Shown here in pieces: positions 38,795 to 50,600 of a stretch of 64,000 nt of DNA. The DNA is taken from positions 4,030,001 to 4,094,000 of the forward strand of contig CBDHFM010000030.1 of assembly GCA_965262505.1 (NCBI GenBank), written 5' to 3'. A program made the translations under genes and the position numbers. The notes under the pieces were generated by a model. The model saw nothing but the letters and a program-made list of their open reading frames with translations. It ran no database searches and was not told the origin of the DNA. Position 1 is the first letter of the stretch. The number at the start of each line of letters is the position of its first letter. This stretch comes from JACPPO01 sp965262505 (GTDB lineage Bacteria > Acidobacteriota > Vicinamibacteria > Vicinamibacterales > UBA2999).

Positions 38795-39195
38795 GAGCCA
38801 CGCTGTTCGCGGTCGGAGTCGTGATGGCCGCCCTGAGTCTACTGGCTGCCGAGCCGGCGCGCGCGCATCACTCCATTGCCGCGGAGTTCGACATGAACAA
38901 CTCCGTCACCGTCGTGGGATCCATCTCCAGGATGGAATTCAGGAACCCGCACTCCTGGCTGTACATCGACGTGACGGACGAGCAGGGTGAGGTGCAGCCG
39001 TGGGCGATCGAGTTCGGTGCCGTCAACTCGCTCTACCGGCGAGGCTGGCAGCGCGACGATCTTCCCGTTGGCGCGACGGTCAGCGTCACCGGGTTTGCCG
39101 CTCTGGACGGTTCGCAGACGCTGGGGGCGACCGAGGTCACGCTGCCCGACGGCCGGAGGCTCTTCGCCGGCACGGCGCCGTCGGAGTCCAACTAA
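38791..39195 (+). CDS. Secreted DUF6152 protein
   Basis: 134 residues. A signal peptide ends at EPARAHHSI; the mature protein starts with the typical HHSIAAEFD. A small beta-barrel (OB-like) fold is suggested by VTVVGSISRMEFRNPHSWLYIDV and GATVSVTGFAALDG. Function unknown. It overlaps the upstream gene and is followed within 30 bp by another PDLQGIW-type gene, a recurring pairing. Confidence 0.75.
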   Translation: MRATLFAVGVVMAALSLLAAEPARAHHSIAAEFDMNNSVTVVGSISRMEFRNPHSWLYIDVTDEQGEVQPWAIEFGAVNSLYRRGWQRDDLPVGATVSVTGFAALDGSQTLGATEVTLPDGRRLFAGTAPSESN

Positions 39196-39219
39196 GGCCG
39201 TGTGGTGGGATCGCGCTCA

Positions 39220-40005
39220 GTGACGAGCCGGCTGATCCGTTCGGCGTCCGTCGCCGCATTTTCTGGAGTTGCAGCCCTCCTGGTGCTCCAGCCCGGCGAG
39301 GGCCTGGCCCAGACGCCGGCGCAGGCCTACACGGCAGCCCGCACGCCGGACGGCCGACCGGATCTGTAGGGCATCTGGCAGGCGCTCAACACGGCTGTGT
39401 GGGACATTCAAGACCATGGCGCCAGCCTGGGCGTGCCCGCGGGACAGGGCGTCGTGGAGGGCAACGAGCTGCCGTACCTGCCGTCGGCGCTGGCGAGACG
39501 CCGCGAGAACTTCAACAACCGGACGACCGAGGATCCAGAGGCCAAGTGCCACATGGTCGGCGTGCCGCGGATCATGTACATGCCGTATCCGGTGCAGATT
39601 TTCCAGACGCCGCAGCAGGTCACGATCGTCTCGGAGTACGCGCACACGGTTAGGAACGTCCGCATGGACAGCTCCCATCCACCCGTGCAGATTGAGTGGT
39701 ACATGGGGGACTCGCGCGGCCGGTGGGACGGGGACACGCTGGTGGTCGACGTGATCCACTTCACGGATCAGACGCGGTTCGATCGATCGGGGAACTACCA
39801 CAGCGAGGCGTTGCACGTCGTCGAGCGCTACACGCCGACTGGCCCCGATCACCTGCTCTACGAAGCCACCATCGAGGATCCCAAGGTCTTCAGCCGGCCT
39901 TGGAAGATGAGCATGACGCTCTACCGCCACAAGGAGCCCGGCGTCCGGCTCCTCGAGTACGAGTGCTACGCGTTTCTCGAGTTGTACGAAGGTTCTGGGC
40001 CCTAG
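39220..40005 (+). pseudogene. Secreted PDLQGIW-motif protein with in-frame amber codon
   Basis: A 261-codon frame starting GTG with a signal peptide (VAAFSGVAALLVLQPGEGLAQ) and homologous to the gene at 37868. TAG at 39367-39369 replaces the glutamine expected in the family motif (GRPDL-stop-GIWQ), a single C-to-T change from CAG. Downstream the frame is intact with RIMYMPYPVQIFQTPQQVT, WYMGDSRGRWDGDTLVVDV and VVERYTPTGPDHLLYEATIEDP. An internal restart could make only a protein without a signal peptide. It may be a young pseudogene, error or readthrough. Confidence 0.75.
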
Positions 40006-40101
40006 ACGCTGGCCTTTCGGCCTGACCCCCGGCGAACGTAGAGACCTTTTTGAACGGAACCCCTAGGCCGGCGGAATCTTGCGCCTTTGAACCGGTCGGG
40101 G

Positions 40102-40132
40102 TTGCAAAGTACGATAGCCCAGCGTGTATGAT
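40102..40132 (+). promoter_or_regulatory. Candidate promoter of the MoxR operon
   Basis: TTGCAA (40102-40107) and TATGAT (40127-40132), 19 bp apart. The leader would be about 33 nt and carry the SD GGGGGAC at 40159-40165. Confidence 0.45.
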
Positions 40133-40171
40133 CGGCGCTCACCGTAATCGGCTTCATACGGGGGACACCAG

Positions 40172-42460
40172 TTGTTCGACGGTCTTTTTCAAACACTGTT
40201 CAGCCACCGGCTGATCGTCTTCCAGCAGGGCGAGTTTCGCTTCGACGTCACGACCGGGTCGCTGGTGGCCGCGGCCCTGGTCGGCGCCATCATGGTCGCG
40301 GCGGTCATCACGTACCAGAGCGTGCGCGGCAAGGGACGGATGCGCGATCGCATCGTGCTGACTGCGCTGCGCATGGCAGCACTGGCCCTCGTGCTGTTCT
40401 GCCTCTTCCGCCCGACACTGATCGTCCGCGCGGCGGTTCCGCAGCAGAACGTCGTGGCGGTGCTCCTGGACGACTCTCGCAGCATGCAGATTCCGGACTG
40501 GGGGGATCAGGCGCGCGGCGCGTTTCTGACGGAGCAGTTCGGCACTCCCGACAGCCCCCTGATGAGCGCGCTGTCGGATCGGTTCCTGGTCCGAGTGTTC
40601 CGGTTTTCGTCGACGGCCGAACGCCTCGAGTCGGCGGGTGACCTCAGCTTCAGCGGTTCGCAGACGCGTCTCGGCGCCGCGCTCGACGGCGCGCGCGAGG
40701 AGCTCGCGGGCCTGCCGGTGTCGGGCATGGTGCTCGTCTCCGACGGCGCCGACACGAGCGATGCGTCGCTGACTGATGCGCTGCTCGGGTTGAAGGCCGA
40801 GCAGCTTCCCGTGTATACGGTCGGCGTTGGCAGTCCGCGATTACCGCGCGATATCCAGATCGATCGCGTCAGCACGCCGCGTGCGGTCCTGAAGGATGCC
40901 TCGCTGCTCGTGGACGTCGTCGTCACGCAGACCGGCTATGCCGGGAGGACGGTCACCGTCTACGTTGAGGACGAGGGACGCATCGTGGGCTCCGAGGAGC
41001 TGCAATTGCCCGCGGACGGCAGCCCGGCCACGGCGCAGGTGCGCGCGGCGGCGACCGAGGCGGGGCCGCGCCTGTTCAAGTTCCGCGTGGCGCCGCTGCC
41101 GGACGAGATGATCACCCAGAACAACGTGCGCGAGACGCTCATCGACGTTCGCGACGGCCGGGAGAGGATTCTCTATTTCGAGGGCGAACCGCGGTTCGAA
41201 ATGAAGTTCCTTCGCCGAGCGGTCGCCGACGACGAGAATCTCCGGGTCGTCGTGTTGCAGCGGACGGCCGACAACAAGTTCCTGCGTCTCCAAGTCGACG
41301 ATTCCGACGAGCTGCTTGGCGGTTTTCCGAGAACGCGCGAGGAGCTTTTTTCCTATCGCGCCCTGATTCTCGGCAGCATCGAAGCCGGGGCGTTCACGGG
41401 CGATCAGCTCCAGATGATTGCGGACTTCGTCGACCGCCGAGGCGGCGGGCTGCTGATGATCGGCGGCGCGCGGTCGTTCGGTGAAGGTGGCTACGGCGGT
41501 ACGCCCGTTGCGGACGCGCTGCCGCTCACGATCGATCCGGGTACGCGCGCCTCCGAGCCGGCGGACCTGGCGCGGTTGCAGGTGCTGCCGACGCGCGCCG
41601 GCGAGACCCACGCCTCGACACAGATTGCGGCGACCGAAGCGGCGTCGGCCGCCCGCTGGCGCGACCTTCCGCAGGTGACGAGCGTCAATGCGCCGCTCAC
41701 GCCAAAGCCAGCCGCGCTCGTCCTCCTCACCGGCACCGATGAGCGCGGACGCGAGCAGCCCGTCCTGACATGGCACCAGTACGGCCTGGGCAAGGCGGTC
41801 GCGCTCACCCTGCAGGACACGTGGCAGTGGCAGATGCACGCGAGTATTGGGCTCGAGGATCTGACCCACGAAAACTACTGGCGCCAGATGCTGCGATGGC
41901 TCGTCAACGGCGTGCCCGGTGTCGTGGAGGCGCGCGCCACCACCGAACGCGTGGAGCCTGGCGAAGCGGTCACGCTGGAAGCAACGGTCGTGGACAAGGC
42001 CCACGTTGAACTGAACGACGCCGGCGTGACGGCGCACGTGACACGCCCGAACGGCGGCACGATCGACGTCCCCCTCGAGTGGACCGGCGAACGCGACGGG
42101 CTCTACCGAGGGACCTTCGTCAGCAGCGAAGCCGGCACCTACGAAGTGGCCGTTGATTCCTCGGAGGGGGCGGAGATCATCGGCAGCGATGTCGCCTTCG
42201 TGCGCGCGGGCCCGAGCGACGAGGAGTTCTTCGACCCGACGATGCACGAGGGGCCGCTGCGGCGGATTGCCGAAGAGTCCGGCGGACGCTTCTACACGCC
42301 CGACACGGCGGCCGGCCTCGCGGAGGATGTGCGGTACGCAGGCCGCGGTGTGACGTCGGTCGAAGAGCGCGATCTGTGGAACATGCCGATCATCCTCATC
42401 GCGCTGATGAGCCTGGTGTGCGCCGAGTGGGGATATCGTCGCGCGGTGGGTCTGTCCTGA
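40172..42460 (+). CDS. Membrane protein with VWA and glutamine-amidotransferase-like domains
   Basis: 762 residues. Two N-terminal membrane helices (about 28-50 and 66-88) are followed by a VWA domain with the metal site DDSRS, then a class I glutamine-amidotransferase-like domain (VDRRGGGLLMIGGARSFGEGG) without a catalytic Cys triad. An Ig-like C-terminal part comes last, with a final membrane helix (IILIALMSLVCAEWGYRR). This layout recurs in MoxR/BatA-type clusters. The TTG start has a good SD. It is the first gene of the 12.6-kb operon and overlaps the next gene by one base. Confidence 0.8.
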   Translation: MFDGLFQTLFSHRLIVFQQGEFRFDVTTGSLVAAALVGAIMVAAVITYQSVRGKGRMRDRIVLTALRMAALALVLFCLFRPTLIVRAAVPQQNVVAVLLDDSRSMQIPDWGDQARGAFLTEQFGTPDSPLMSALSDRFLVRVFRFSSTAERLESAGDLSFSGSQTRLGAALDGAREELAGLPVSGMVLVSDGADTSDASLTDALLGLKAEQLPVYTVGVGSPRLPRDIQIDRVSTPRAVLKDASLLVDVVVTQTGYAGRTVTVYVEDEGRIVGSEELQLPADGSPATAQVRAAATEAGPRLFKFRVAPLPDEMITQNNVRETLIDVRDGRERILYFEGEPRFEMKFLRRAVADDENLRVVVLQRTADNKFLRLQVDDSDELLGGFPRTREELFSYRALILGSIEAGAFTGDQLQMIADFVDRRGGGLLMIGGARSFGEGGYGGTPVADALPLTIDPGTRASEPADLARLQVLPTRAGETHASTQIAATEAASAARWRDLPQVTSVNAPLTPKPAALVLLTGTDERGREQPVLTWHQYGLGKAVALTLQDTWQWQMHASIGLEDLTHENYWRQMLRWLVNGVPGVVEARATTERVEPGEAVTLEATVVDKAHVELNDAGVTAHVTRPNGGTIDVPLEWTGERDGLYRGTFVSSEAGTYEVAVDSSEGAEIIGSDVAFVRAGPSDEEFFDPTMHEGPLRRIAEESGGRFYTPDTAAGLAEDVRYAGRGVTSVEERDLWNMPIILIALMSLVCAEWGYRRAVGLS

Positions 42461-43385
42461 TGCTGCGCGCCTTTCTTTTGATTGTTGTCGGCCTGTCAGG
42501 AGACCCGGAGCACGGCGAGCTGTTCCAGAAGTGGGGCTCGGCGCTCGCCGAGGCGTCGGAGAGCGTTGGCGTCACGAGCGATCGTCTGGTCTACCTCTCG
42601 GACGCCAAGGAAGACGCCCGCGTGAATGGCCGCGCCACCCGAGAGGAGATCGGGACGGCCCTCTCGGGGTTTGCCCAGGCGGCGGCGCCCGACGACGTGG
42701 TGTACGTCGTCCTGCTGGGACATGGGAGCTACGACGGCAGCACAGCGCGGTTCAACCTGCCCGGCCCGGACATGACGCCTGCCGACTTCAACACGCTGCT
42801 CGGAAAGCTACCTGCGCGTAACGTCGTGTTTGTGAACACGTCAAGCTCGAGCGGCCCCTTCGTCGAGGAGCTGTCGGCCCCGGGGCGAACGATCATCACG
42901 GCCACGCGCAACGGTGCCGAGCGGTACACAACGCTCTTCGGAGGCTATTTCGTGGAGGCCTTCTCCACCGACGAGTCCGACGCAGACAAGAACAAGCGGG
43001 TCAGCATGCTCGAGGCGTTTCAGTACGCGAAGAACGAAGTCGCGCGCGCGTACGAGCGCGAAGGTCTGCTGGCGACCGAGCACGCGTTGCTCGATGACAA
43101 CGGCGACAAGAAGGGCAGCCCGGACCCCACGCCCACCGGTGAGGAGGGCAGGCTTGCCGCGGCGTTGTCGCTGGGCTCGGCCGCCAATGCTGCGCCGCTG
43201 CCCGAGGATCCGACGCTTCGCGCGCTGTATCTCGAACGCCGGGAGCTCGAGCGGCGGGTCGAAGCGCTGCGGTTGCTGAAGGACAGCCTGCCACCGGCCA
43301 GGTACGCCAGCGAGCTCGAACGCCTGGTGACCGACCTTGCCCTGAAGACCCGAGAAATCCGCACCCTTGAGGGAGACGCCACGCT

Positions 43386-43389
<4 letters not shown>
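42460..43389 (+). CDS. Cysteine-free caspase/legumain-fold protein
   Basis: 309 residues; the start is preceded directly by the VWA gene stop. The region to residue about 150 follows the C13/caspase pattern: strand VVYVVLLGHGSYDG with the catalytic-type His88, then VVFVNTSSSSGPF, where clan CD peptidases have x-Cys-x-Ser-Gly. Here the Cys position is Ser129, and the protein contains no cysteine. PGRTIITATRNG completes the fold. A charged helical C-terminal tail follows (EDPTLRALYLERRELERRVEAL). It may be a pseudo-peptidase or use Ser; it is probably secreted or anchored through the hydrophobic start. It is translationally coupled to moxR (ATGA). Confidence 0.65.
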
Positions 43390-44441
<1,052 letters not shown>

Positions 44442-44468
44442 GCTCGGGCATGTAGGAGGAGATTCGCG

Positions 44469-45398
44469 ATGAGCCTGCTGGGCGCCCGTACGCCGACCGC
44501 CGTCCCGGGTGCGCGTTTCATGGATCCCGTTGTGCTAGCTCGCATCGGGAACCTAGACCTCGTGTCGCGCGCGGTGTGCGACGGCTTCATCAACGGTCTC
44601 CACAAAGCGCCGTATTTCGGCGCGTCGGTCGACTTTGCCGAGCATCGCGGGTACGTGCCCGGCGACGACATCCGCCGGATGGATTGGCGCGTCTGGGCAA
44701 GAACGGACCGCTACTACATCAAGGAGTACGAAGCCGAAACGAACATGAACTTCACGGTGCTGCTCGATGTGTCGAAGTCGATGGACTACGGCAGCCGCGG
44801 CATCACGAAGCTCGACTACGCGCGGATCCTGACCGCCTGCCTCACGAACCTCGTCCATCACCAGCGCGACCGCGTCGGTTTCGTGGCGTTCGACAGCGAG
44901 ATCGTCGAGCACGTGCCGCCGTCGGCCAAGCACATGGACACCGTGCTCCACATACTGGAGCGCCTCAAGGCGGGCCGGCCGGGCGGCAGGATGCGCGGGC
45001 CGCTGCACAAAGTGGCGGAACACTTCGGCCGGCGCGGCGTGCTGGTCGTGGTCTCGGACTTTTACGAAGACCCCGAGGAGATCGTGGAGGCGGTGACGCC
45101 GCTACGCTTCCGCGGCAACGACCTCGTCGTCTTTCACGTGCTCGATCCGGCGGAGCTGGATTTCGGGTTCTCGGATGCGCAAGCATTCGAGGACCTCGAG
45201 AGCGGAGATCAGATGCCTGTCGTGCCCGATGCGATGCGCAAGGAGTACGTGTCGCTCGTCAACGCCCACGTGGGAGCGCTGCAGAAGCGTTTTGCCGAGG
45301 TGCGCGTCGACTACACGCTTCTGGACACGTCGAAGCCGCTCGATCATGCGCTCTATAAGTATCTGGGCGGCCGTGCAAAACGGACGCGACAGCGGTAG
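44469..45398 (+). CDS. DUF58 (VWA-like) protein
   Basis: 309 residues, soluble. The DUF58 signature (YVPGDDIRRMDWRVWART) is followed by a VWA-type fold with metal site LLDVSKSMDYG. DUF58 proteins are usual partners of MoxR ATPases. The SD AGGAGGA lies 8 nt before the ATG. The product is likely peripheral at the inner membrane together with the BatA-like protein encoded next. Confidence 0.93.
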   Translation: MSLLGARTPTAVPGARFMDPVVLARIGNLDLVSRAVCDGFINGLHKAPYFGASVDFAEHRGYVPGDDIRRMDWRVWARTDRYYIKEYEAETNMNFTVLLDVSKSMDYGSRGITKLDYARILTACLTNLVHHQRDRVGFVAFDSEIVEHVPPSAKHMDTVLHILERLKAGRPGGRMRGPLHKVAEHFGRRGVLVVVSDFYEDPEEIVEAVTPLRFRGNDLVVFHVLDPAELDFGFSDAQAFEDLESGDQMPVVPDAMRKEYVSLVNAHVGALQKRFAEVRVDYTLLDTSKPLDHALYKYLGGRAKRTRQR

Positions 45399-45435
45399 CA
45401 GGGGGTTGGTCGTCGGGCATTGGTAGTTGGGGGTC
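45399..45435 (+). repeat. G/T-rich short repeats in the DUF58-BatA spacer
   Basis: Repeated TTGGT(C/A)GT(C/T)GGG-type units (GGTTGGTCGTCGGG, ATTGGTAGTTGGGGG). The last unit doubles as the SD region of the BatA-like gene. Confidence 0.4.
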
Positions 45436-47478
45436 ATGGGATTTATAGCTCCACTCTTCTTCGTCGCGCTCGCCGCCTTGGCGATTCCTGTACTCATCCA
45501 CCTGATTCAGCGGGAGAAGAAGCAGATCCTCCGGTTCCCGTCGCTGATGTTCGTCCAACGGGTTCCGTACAAGTCCATCCAGCGCCGGCGGGTCCACAAC
45601 TGGTTGCTCCTGCTGGTGCGCCTCGCCGCACTGACGCTGATCGTTCTCGCGTTTACGCGCCCGTTCTTCGAGGGGCAGGAACTGGGGGCCGCGGCTGGCG
45701 GCGGCGCCCGCGAGGTCGTGGTCCTGCTCGACCAGAGCTACAGCATGGGGTACGCGGACCGCTGGGAACGCGCGCAGGCAGCGGCCGCCGAGGCGATTGA
45801 CGCCCTTGGGCCGGCCGACCGCGGCTCGGTCGTCCTGTTCTCGTCGGGCGCGGAAATCGCGTTGCGTTCCACCGCCGCGGGTGAGCGGGAGCGACTGATC
45901 GCCGTGGTGGAGGCCGCAGAGCCGACGGCTGGCGCTACCCGGTTCGCGCCGGCGCTGAAGGTGGCGGGGGGCATTCTCGCCGACTCCCAGTTGCCTCGTC
46001 GTGAAGTGATTCTCGTCAGCGATTTCCAACGCGGTGGTTGGCGTGGCGAGGAAGGCGCGAGTCTGCCGGATGGAGCGACGCTTACGGCCGTGCCGATTAC
46101 CGGAGGGGCCGAGCCGCCAAACGTGGCTGTCACCGCCGTCTCGCTTGCCCGTTCCACCTTCTCGAATCAAGAGCGGGTGGTGGCCACCGCCGTCGTGGCC
46201 AACCGCGGCACACAGTCGCTCACAGGTGGACAACTCGCCCTCGAAATCGACGGACGACCGATCGAGACGGAGCGCCTCGACGTGGAAGCCGGCGGCTCGG
46301 CCTCGGTCACGTTTGCGCCGTTTACACTGGCCGAGAGCGACATGCGCGGCAGCGTGCGTACCGGCGCCGACGCGCTCATTGCGGATAACGCCTTCAACTT
46401 CGTTGTCTCGCCTGTCCAGCCCGTCCGGGTCGTGGTCGTCGATCGCGGTGGCACGGGCAGCGCCGCGTTGTACCTCACGCGCGCACTGGCCATCGGCGAT
46501 GCGCCGCGTTTCGAGACGATCGTGCGGCAGCCCAATGCCCTACCGGACAACGATCTTCGTGGAGCCTCGATCGTGGTGCTCAACGACGTCGCCGTGCCGG
46601 CCGCGCTCGGCCGGCGACTGGCGCGGTTCGTCGACGCGGGCGGCGGTCTGTTCGTCGCGCTTGGCCCGCGCGCGACATGGCCCCAGGACGTCGACCTTCT
46701 CCCCGCGGCGTTGCAGGAGAGAGTGGACCGGACGCAAGGCGATGCGGCGCGGATCGGCGCGCTCGAGTACGGCCATCCAGTGTTCGAGCCGTTTCGTGCG
46801 CCCCGAAGCGGAGATTTTTCCGGCGCGCGGATTTACGGCTATCGTGCGGTCGAGCCTGTGCCGTCCGCACAGGTATTGGCGCGGTTCGACGCCGGTGCGC
46901 CGGCGCTGGTCGAGGGGCGGACCGGCGCGGGCCGCGTGCTGCTGTGGACGTCGACCCTCGATCTTGCCTGGAACGACTTGCCGCTGAAGCCCGTGTATCT
47001 CCCCTTCGTCCACCGCGCGGTGCGGCATCTCTCCGCCTACACCGAACCGGCGCCGTGGTCGACGGTCGGTCAGGTGCTGGACGCCTCGTTCGGGGAGACG
47101 GCGTCCCCTCCGGGTGGCGCAGTCGTGGTAACCCCGTCCGGACAGCAGGTGCCTATCGACGAGGAGGGGAGGGACGTGCTGGAGCTGACCGAGCAGGGGT
47201 TCTACGAACTCCGTACCGGGGCGGGCGAGACCGTGGCCGCCGTGGTGGCCAGCAACGTCGATTCGGCGGAATCCGACCTGTCTGTCATGGATCCGAAGGA
47301 AATTGTCGCCGCGGCGACAGCCGGCACGGGTAACGGCCCACGATCAAGCACTGCGGGCGTGCCGCCGCCGCCAGACGCCCAGGAACGGTCACAGCGGCTG
47401 TGGTGGTATCTGCTCTGCCTCGGGATCGTGTTGCTCGGGGCGGACACGTTGATCTCCAACCGGATGTCGAAAACGTAG
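45436..47478 (+). CDS. BatA-like membrane protein with VWA domain
   Basis: 680 residues. It opens with the BatA N-terminal signature: helix GFIAPLFFVALAALAIPVLIHLIQR, then RFPSLMFVQ and a second helix (WLLLLVRLAALTLIVLAF). The VWA domain has the metal site LLDQSYSMG. A CARDB/Ig-like region, an amidotransferase-like segment (LARFVDAGGGLFVALG) and a C-terminal helix follow. It probably forms the membrane platform worked on by MoxR. The ATG at 45436 is preferred to the upstream TTG because it gives the family N-terminus. Confidence 0.85.
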   Translation: MGFIAPLFFVALAALAIPVLIHLIQREKKQILRFPSLMFVQRVPYKSIQRRRVHNWLLLLVRLAALTLIVLAFTRPFFEGQELGAAAGGGAREVVVLLDQSYSMGYADRWERAQAAAAEAIDALGPADRGSVVLFSSGAEIALRSTAAGERERLIAVVEAAEPTAGATRFAPALKVAGGILADSQLPRREVILVSDFQRGGWRGEEGASLPDGATLTAVPITGGAEPPNVAVTAVSLARSTFSNQERVVATAVVANRGTQSLTGGQLALEIDGRPIETERLDVEAGGSASVTFAPFTLAESDMRGSVRTGADALIADNAFNFVVSPVQPVRVVVVDRGGTGSAALYLTRALAIGDAPRFETIVRQPNALPDNDLRGASIVVLNDVAVPAALGRRLARFVDAGGGLFVALGPRATWPQDVDLLPAALQERVDRTQGDAARIGALEYGHPVFEPFRAPRSGDFSGARIYGYRAVEPVPSAQVLARFDAGAPALVEGRTGAGRVLLWTSTLDLAWNDLPLKPVYLPFVHRAVRHLSAYTEPAPWSTVGQVLDASFGETASPPGGAVVVTPSGQQVPIDEEGRDVLELTEQGFYELRTGAGETVAAVVASNVDSAESDLSVMDPKEIVAAATAGTGNGPRSSTAGVPPPPDAQERSQRLWWYLLCLGIVLLGADTLISNRMSKT

Positions 47479-47610
47479 GCGCCCGCACCGGGATGGGCGT
47501 ATTCTGAGGCTTGGCGTGTCCGCCGCACGGGACCCGCCCAACGTAGGCCGGGCCCCGCGGGCCGAGTATCAGGCTCACCGCGGCCCCGGCGTCATTCGCG
47601 AGAGGGCTTC

Positions 47611-50600
47611 ATGCTCGAGTACAACGAGTACCTGCAGCGACGTTCCACCACGCCTTTGGACTTAACCCAGATCGTCAGCGCCGTACGCTCGCGCTGGCGC
47701 TTGAAGCTGGCGCTACGCGGCGTCGCGCGGAGCGTCGGCGTGGCCGTCGCACTCTTCGTCGTGGCCGCGTACGGGCTGGAGTGGGCGCGGTTTACCGCTT
47801 CCTCGATCATCGCCGCACGGATCCTCCTGGCTTCGGCGGTAATAGCGTCGATTTTCTACTTCCTCGTCCGGCCGCTCAGGCGGAGTGTCACCGATGAGCA
47901 GGTGGCGCTGTATCTCGAGGAGCATGAGCCGTCGCTTCAGGCGAAGCTGGTGAGCGCGGTCGAGGCGAGCCGGCAGGGAACGGCGTCCGCGTCGGTGGCG
48001 CTAGTGCGACGTCTCGTGGAGCAGGCGCTCGAGGCGTGCGCGTTGACGAATGCCGCGCGGCGTACGGAGGAAGCACCGTTGCGGCGCTGGGGCATCGTGC
48101 TGGGCGGCGTCGCGGCGGTCGCCACGCTGATCGTCCTGCTCGGTCCGACGTTCGTGCGGAACGCGCTGTCCGCTATCTTGCTCGTGCAGCGGAGCGTCGA
48201 GGCTGCCATCCCGTACCGGATCGCCGTCATGCCCGGCGACATCGATGTGCCCAGGGGCGCGGACCAGAACATCAGCGCCACCCTTAGCGGGTTTGAGTCG
48301 GAGGAAGCCACAGTGATGCTCCGGCGCGGGCCGACGGAGGCGTACGAGGAGATGCCGCTCGTGCTCGGCGAAGAGGGCCGGTACGAAGGGATGGTGTTCG
48401 ACGTGGACGCGCCCCTCGAGTACTTCGTCGAAGCGGATGGGGTGCGGTCGTCCGTCTTCACGCTGACTGTGGTCGATGCGCCGTACGTCGAGCGCGTCGA
48501 GCTCGAGTATCACTTCCCGGCGTATACCGGCCTCGAGCCGCACAGAATCGAAGACGGCGGGGATATCGCGGTGCTGAAGGGCACCGAGGTGCGTCTTCGT
48601 GTGTTTTCGACAATGCAGACGCCCGGAGGGCGGGTGGCGCTGAACGAGGAGGAGTCCGCCGCGCTCACCGCTCAGGCCGATGGGTCGCTGACCGCCGCCT
48701 TCACAGCCGATCGCGACGGCTTCTATCGGATCGAGCTCGACGCGCCGTCAGGGGAGCGGATGGCAGCGTCGCCGCAGTACACGATCGACGTGCTGACTGA
48801 CCAGCCGCCGAGCGTGTCGTTCGCCAAGCCGGGCCGTGATATCTCAGCCTCCTCCATCGAAGAGGTCTACGTTGAGGCACAGGCGGAGGACGATTTCGGT
48901 GTTCGCGACCTCGAGCTGGTGTACTCGGTCAACGGCGGGCCCGAGCAGACCGTGGGTCTGTTCGGTGGAAGCACCCGCCTGCCGGAAGTCACGGCCGGCC
49001 ACACGTTCTACCTCGAGGAGCTCGGCGTGGAGCCCGGCGACTCGGTGTCGTACTACGCGCGCGCGCAAGACGATTCAGGGGTCCGGAGCCAGCCTGTCTC
49101 GAGCGATTTGTACTTCCTGCGCATCCGTCCGTTCGGGCGCGACTTCCGTCAGGCGCAATCCCAGGGCGGTGGCGGCGGCGGCGGTGGTGGTGGCGGCCAA
49201 GTCGAAGCGCTTTCGGAACAGCAGCGGGAGATTATCTCCGCCACGTTTAACGTCCAGCGCGACCGCAGCACCTATACGGCGGCCAAGCTACGCGAGAGCA
49301 CGACGGTCGTCGGCCTCTCCCAGTCCAGGCTCCGCGAGCAGGTTGAAGGGTTGCTGACGCGCATGAACAGCCAGCTCATCGAGCGTGACCCGGCCTTTGA
49401 GACGATCGCCGGACTGCTCCCGCAGGCGGTTGAAGCGATGACGGAGGCGGAAGGCAGGCTCGCGGCGGCGAGTCCGGATACGGCGCTACCGCCCGAGCAT
49501 CGCGCGCTGCAGCTTCTGCAGAAGGCTGAAGAAGAATACGAGCAGCAGATCAGCGTCCAGCAGGGCGGCGGCGGTGGCGGCGGTGGCGGCGGCAGTGCGC
49601 AACAACAGGAGCTCGCCGAGATCTTCGAGCAGGAGCTCGAGAATATGGCCAGCCGGTACGAGACAGCCAATCAGGCGCAGCAGCAGAGCGCCGACCGAGA
49701 GGTCGACGAGCTGCTCGAGAAGCTGAAGGAGCTCGCGCGGCGGCAGGAGCAGGAAGCCGCGCGGCAGCGGCTGCGGGCGCTGGATCAGAGCGGCGGCGGA
49801 TCCGGCGGCGCGGCGCAGCAGCGCGCGCTGGCGGAGCAGGCAGAGGAAGCCGCTCGTCGCCTGGAGCGCCTGGCGCGCGAGGAGAACCGGCCCGACCTTC
49901 AGGAAGCCGCACGGGAGTTGCAGCAGGCGGCCGATGCCATGCGCCGTGCCGCGGCGGGCGGCGACGGCAATGCGGCCGCACAAGCGGCTGCGGCGCTGGA
50001 GCGGCTGCAGGAGACCGAACGCCAGTTGCAGCAGAATCAGGCCGGGCGCGCCGAGCGCGATATCGCCGACGCTATCCGGCAGGCGGACGAGATCGCGCGC
50101 CGCCAGGATGAAGCGGGCGATGCTGCGCGCGAACTGGCCGAGGTTCCCAACTCCGCGGCCCGCCGTGAGCAGGCGCAGCGCGTGAACGAACAGAAGAGCG
50201 ATCTCGAGGCGAGACTGAACTCGCTCGAGCAGCAGCTCGATCGGTCGGCCCGCGACGCGAGTGCCACCGAGACCGCGGCGTCGCGCAAGATGGCCGAGGC
50301 CGCTGCACTTATTCGTGACGATCGTCTCGGCGACAAGCTTCGGTACTCCCAGAACCTTGTCAACCGCGGCTCGCCGCCCGAGTTCGTGAACGCCGCCGAG
50401 AGTGAGATTGCCGGTGGGATCGAGGAAGTGAGAGAGCGGCTGAGCGAGGCGGCTGGCGCTATCGGGCAGGGCGAGGAAAACGCCAACCGGATGGAAAACG
50501 CGCTCGAACGCGCCAGGCGTTTGGCGCGGGCAGCGGAATCCATCCAGGAGCGGACGCGCGAGCGCGCGCAGCAGGGCCAACAGGGACAACAAGGCGAGCA

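Noticed and set aside
49165..49592. Two poly-Gly runs as possible assembly artefacts in the DUF4175 gene
   Set aside because: The frame is kept through both, and the downstream C-terminal domain is intact, so they are more likely natural linkers.
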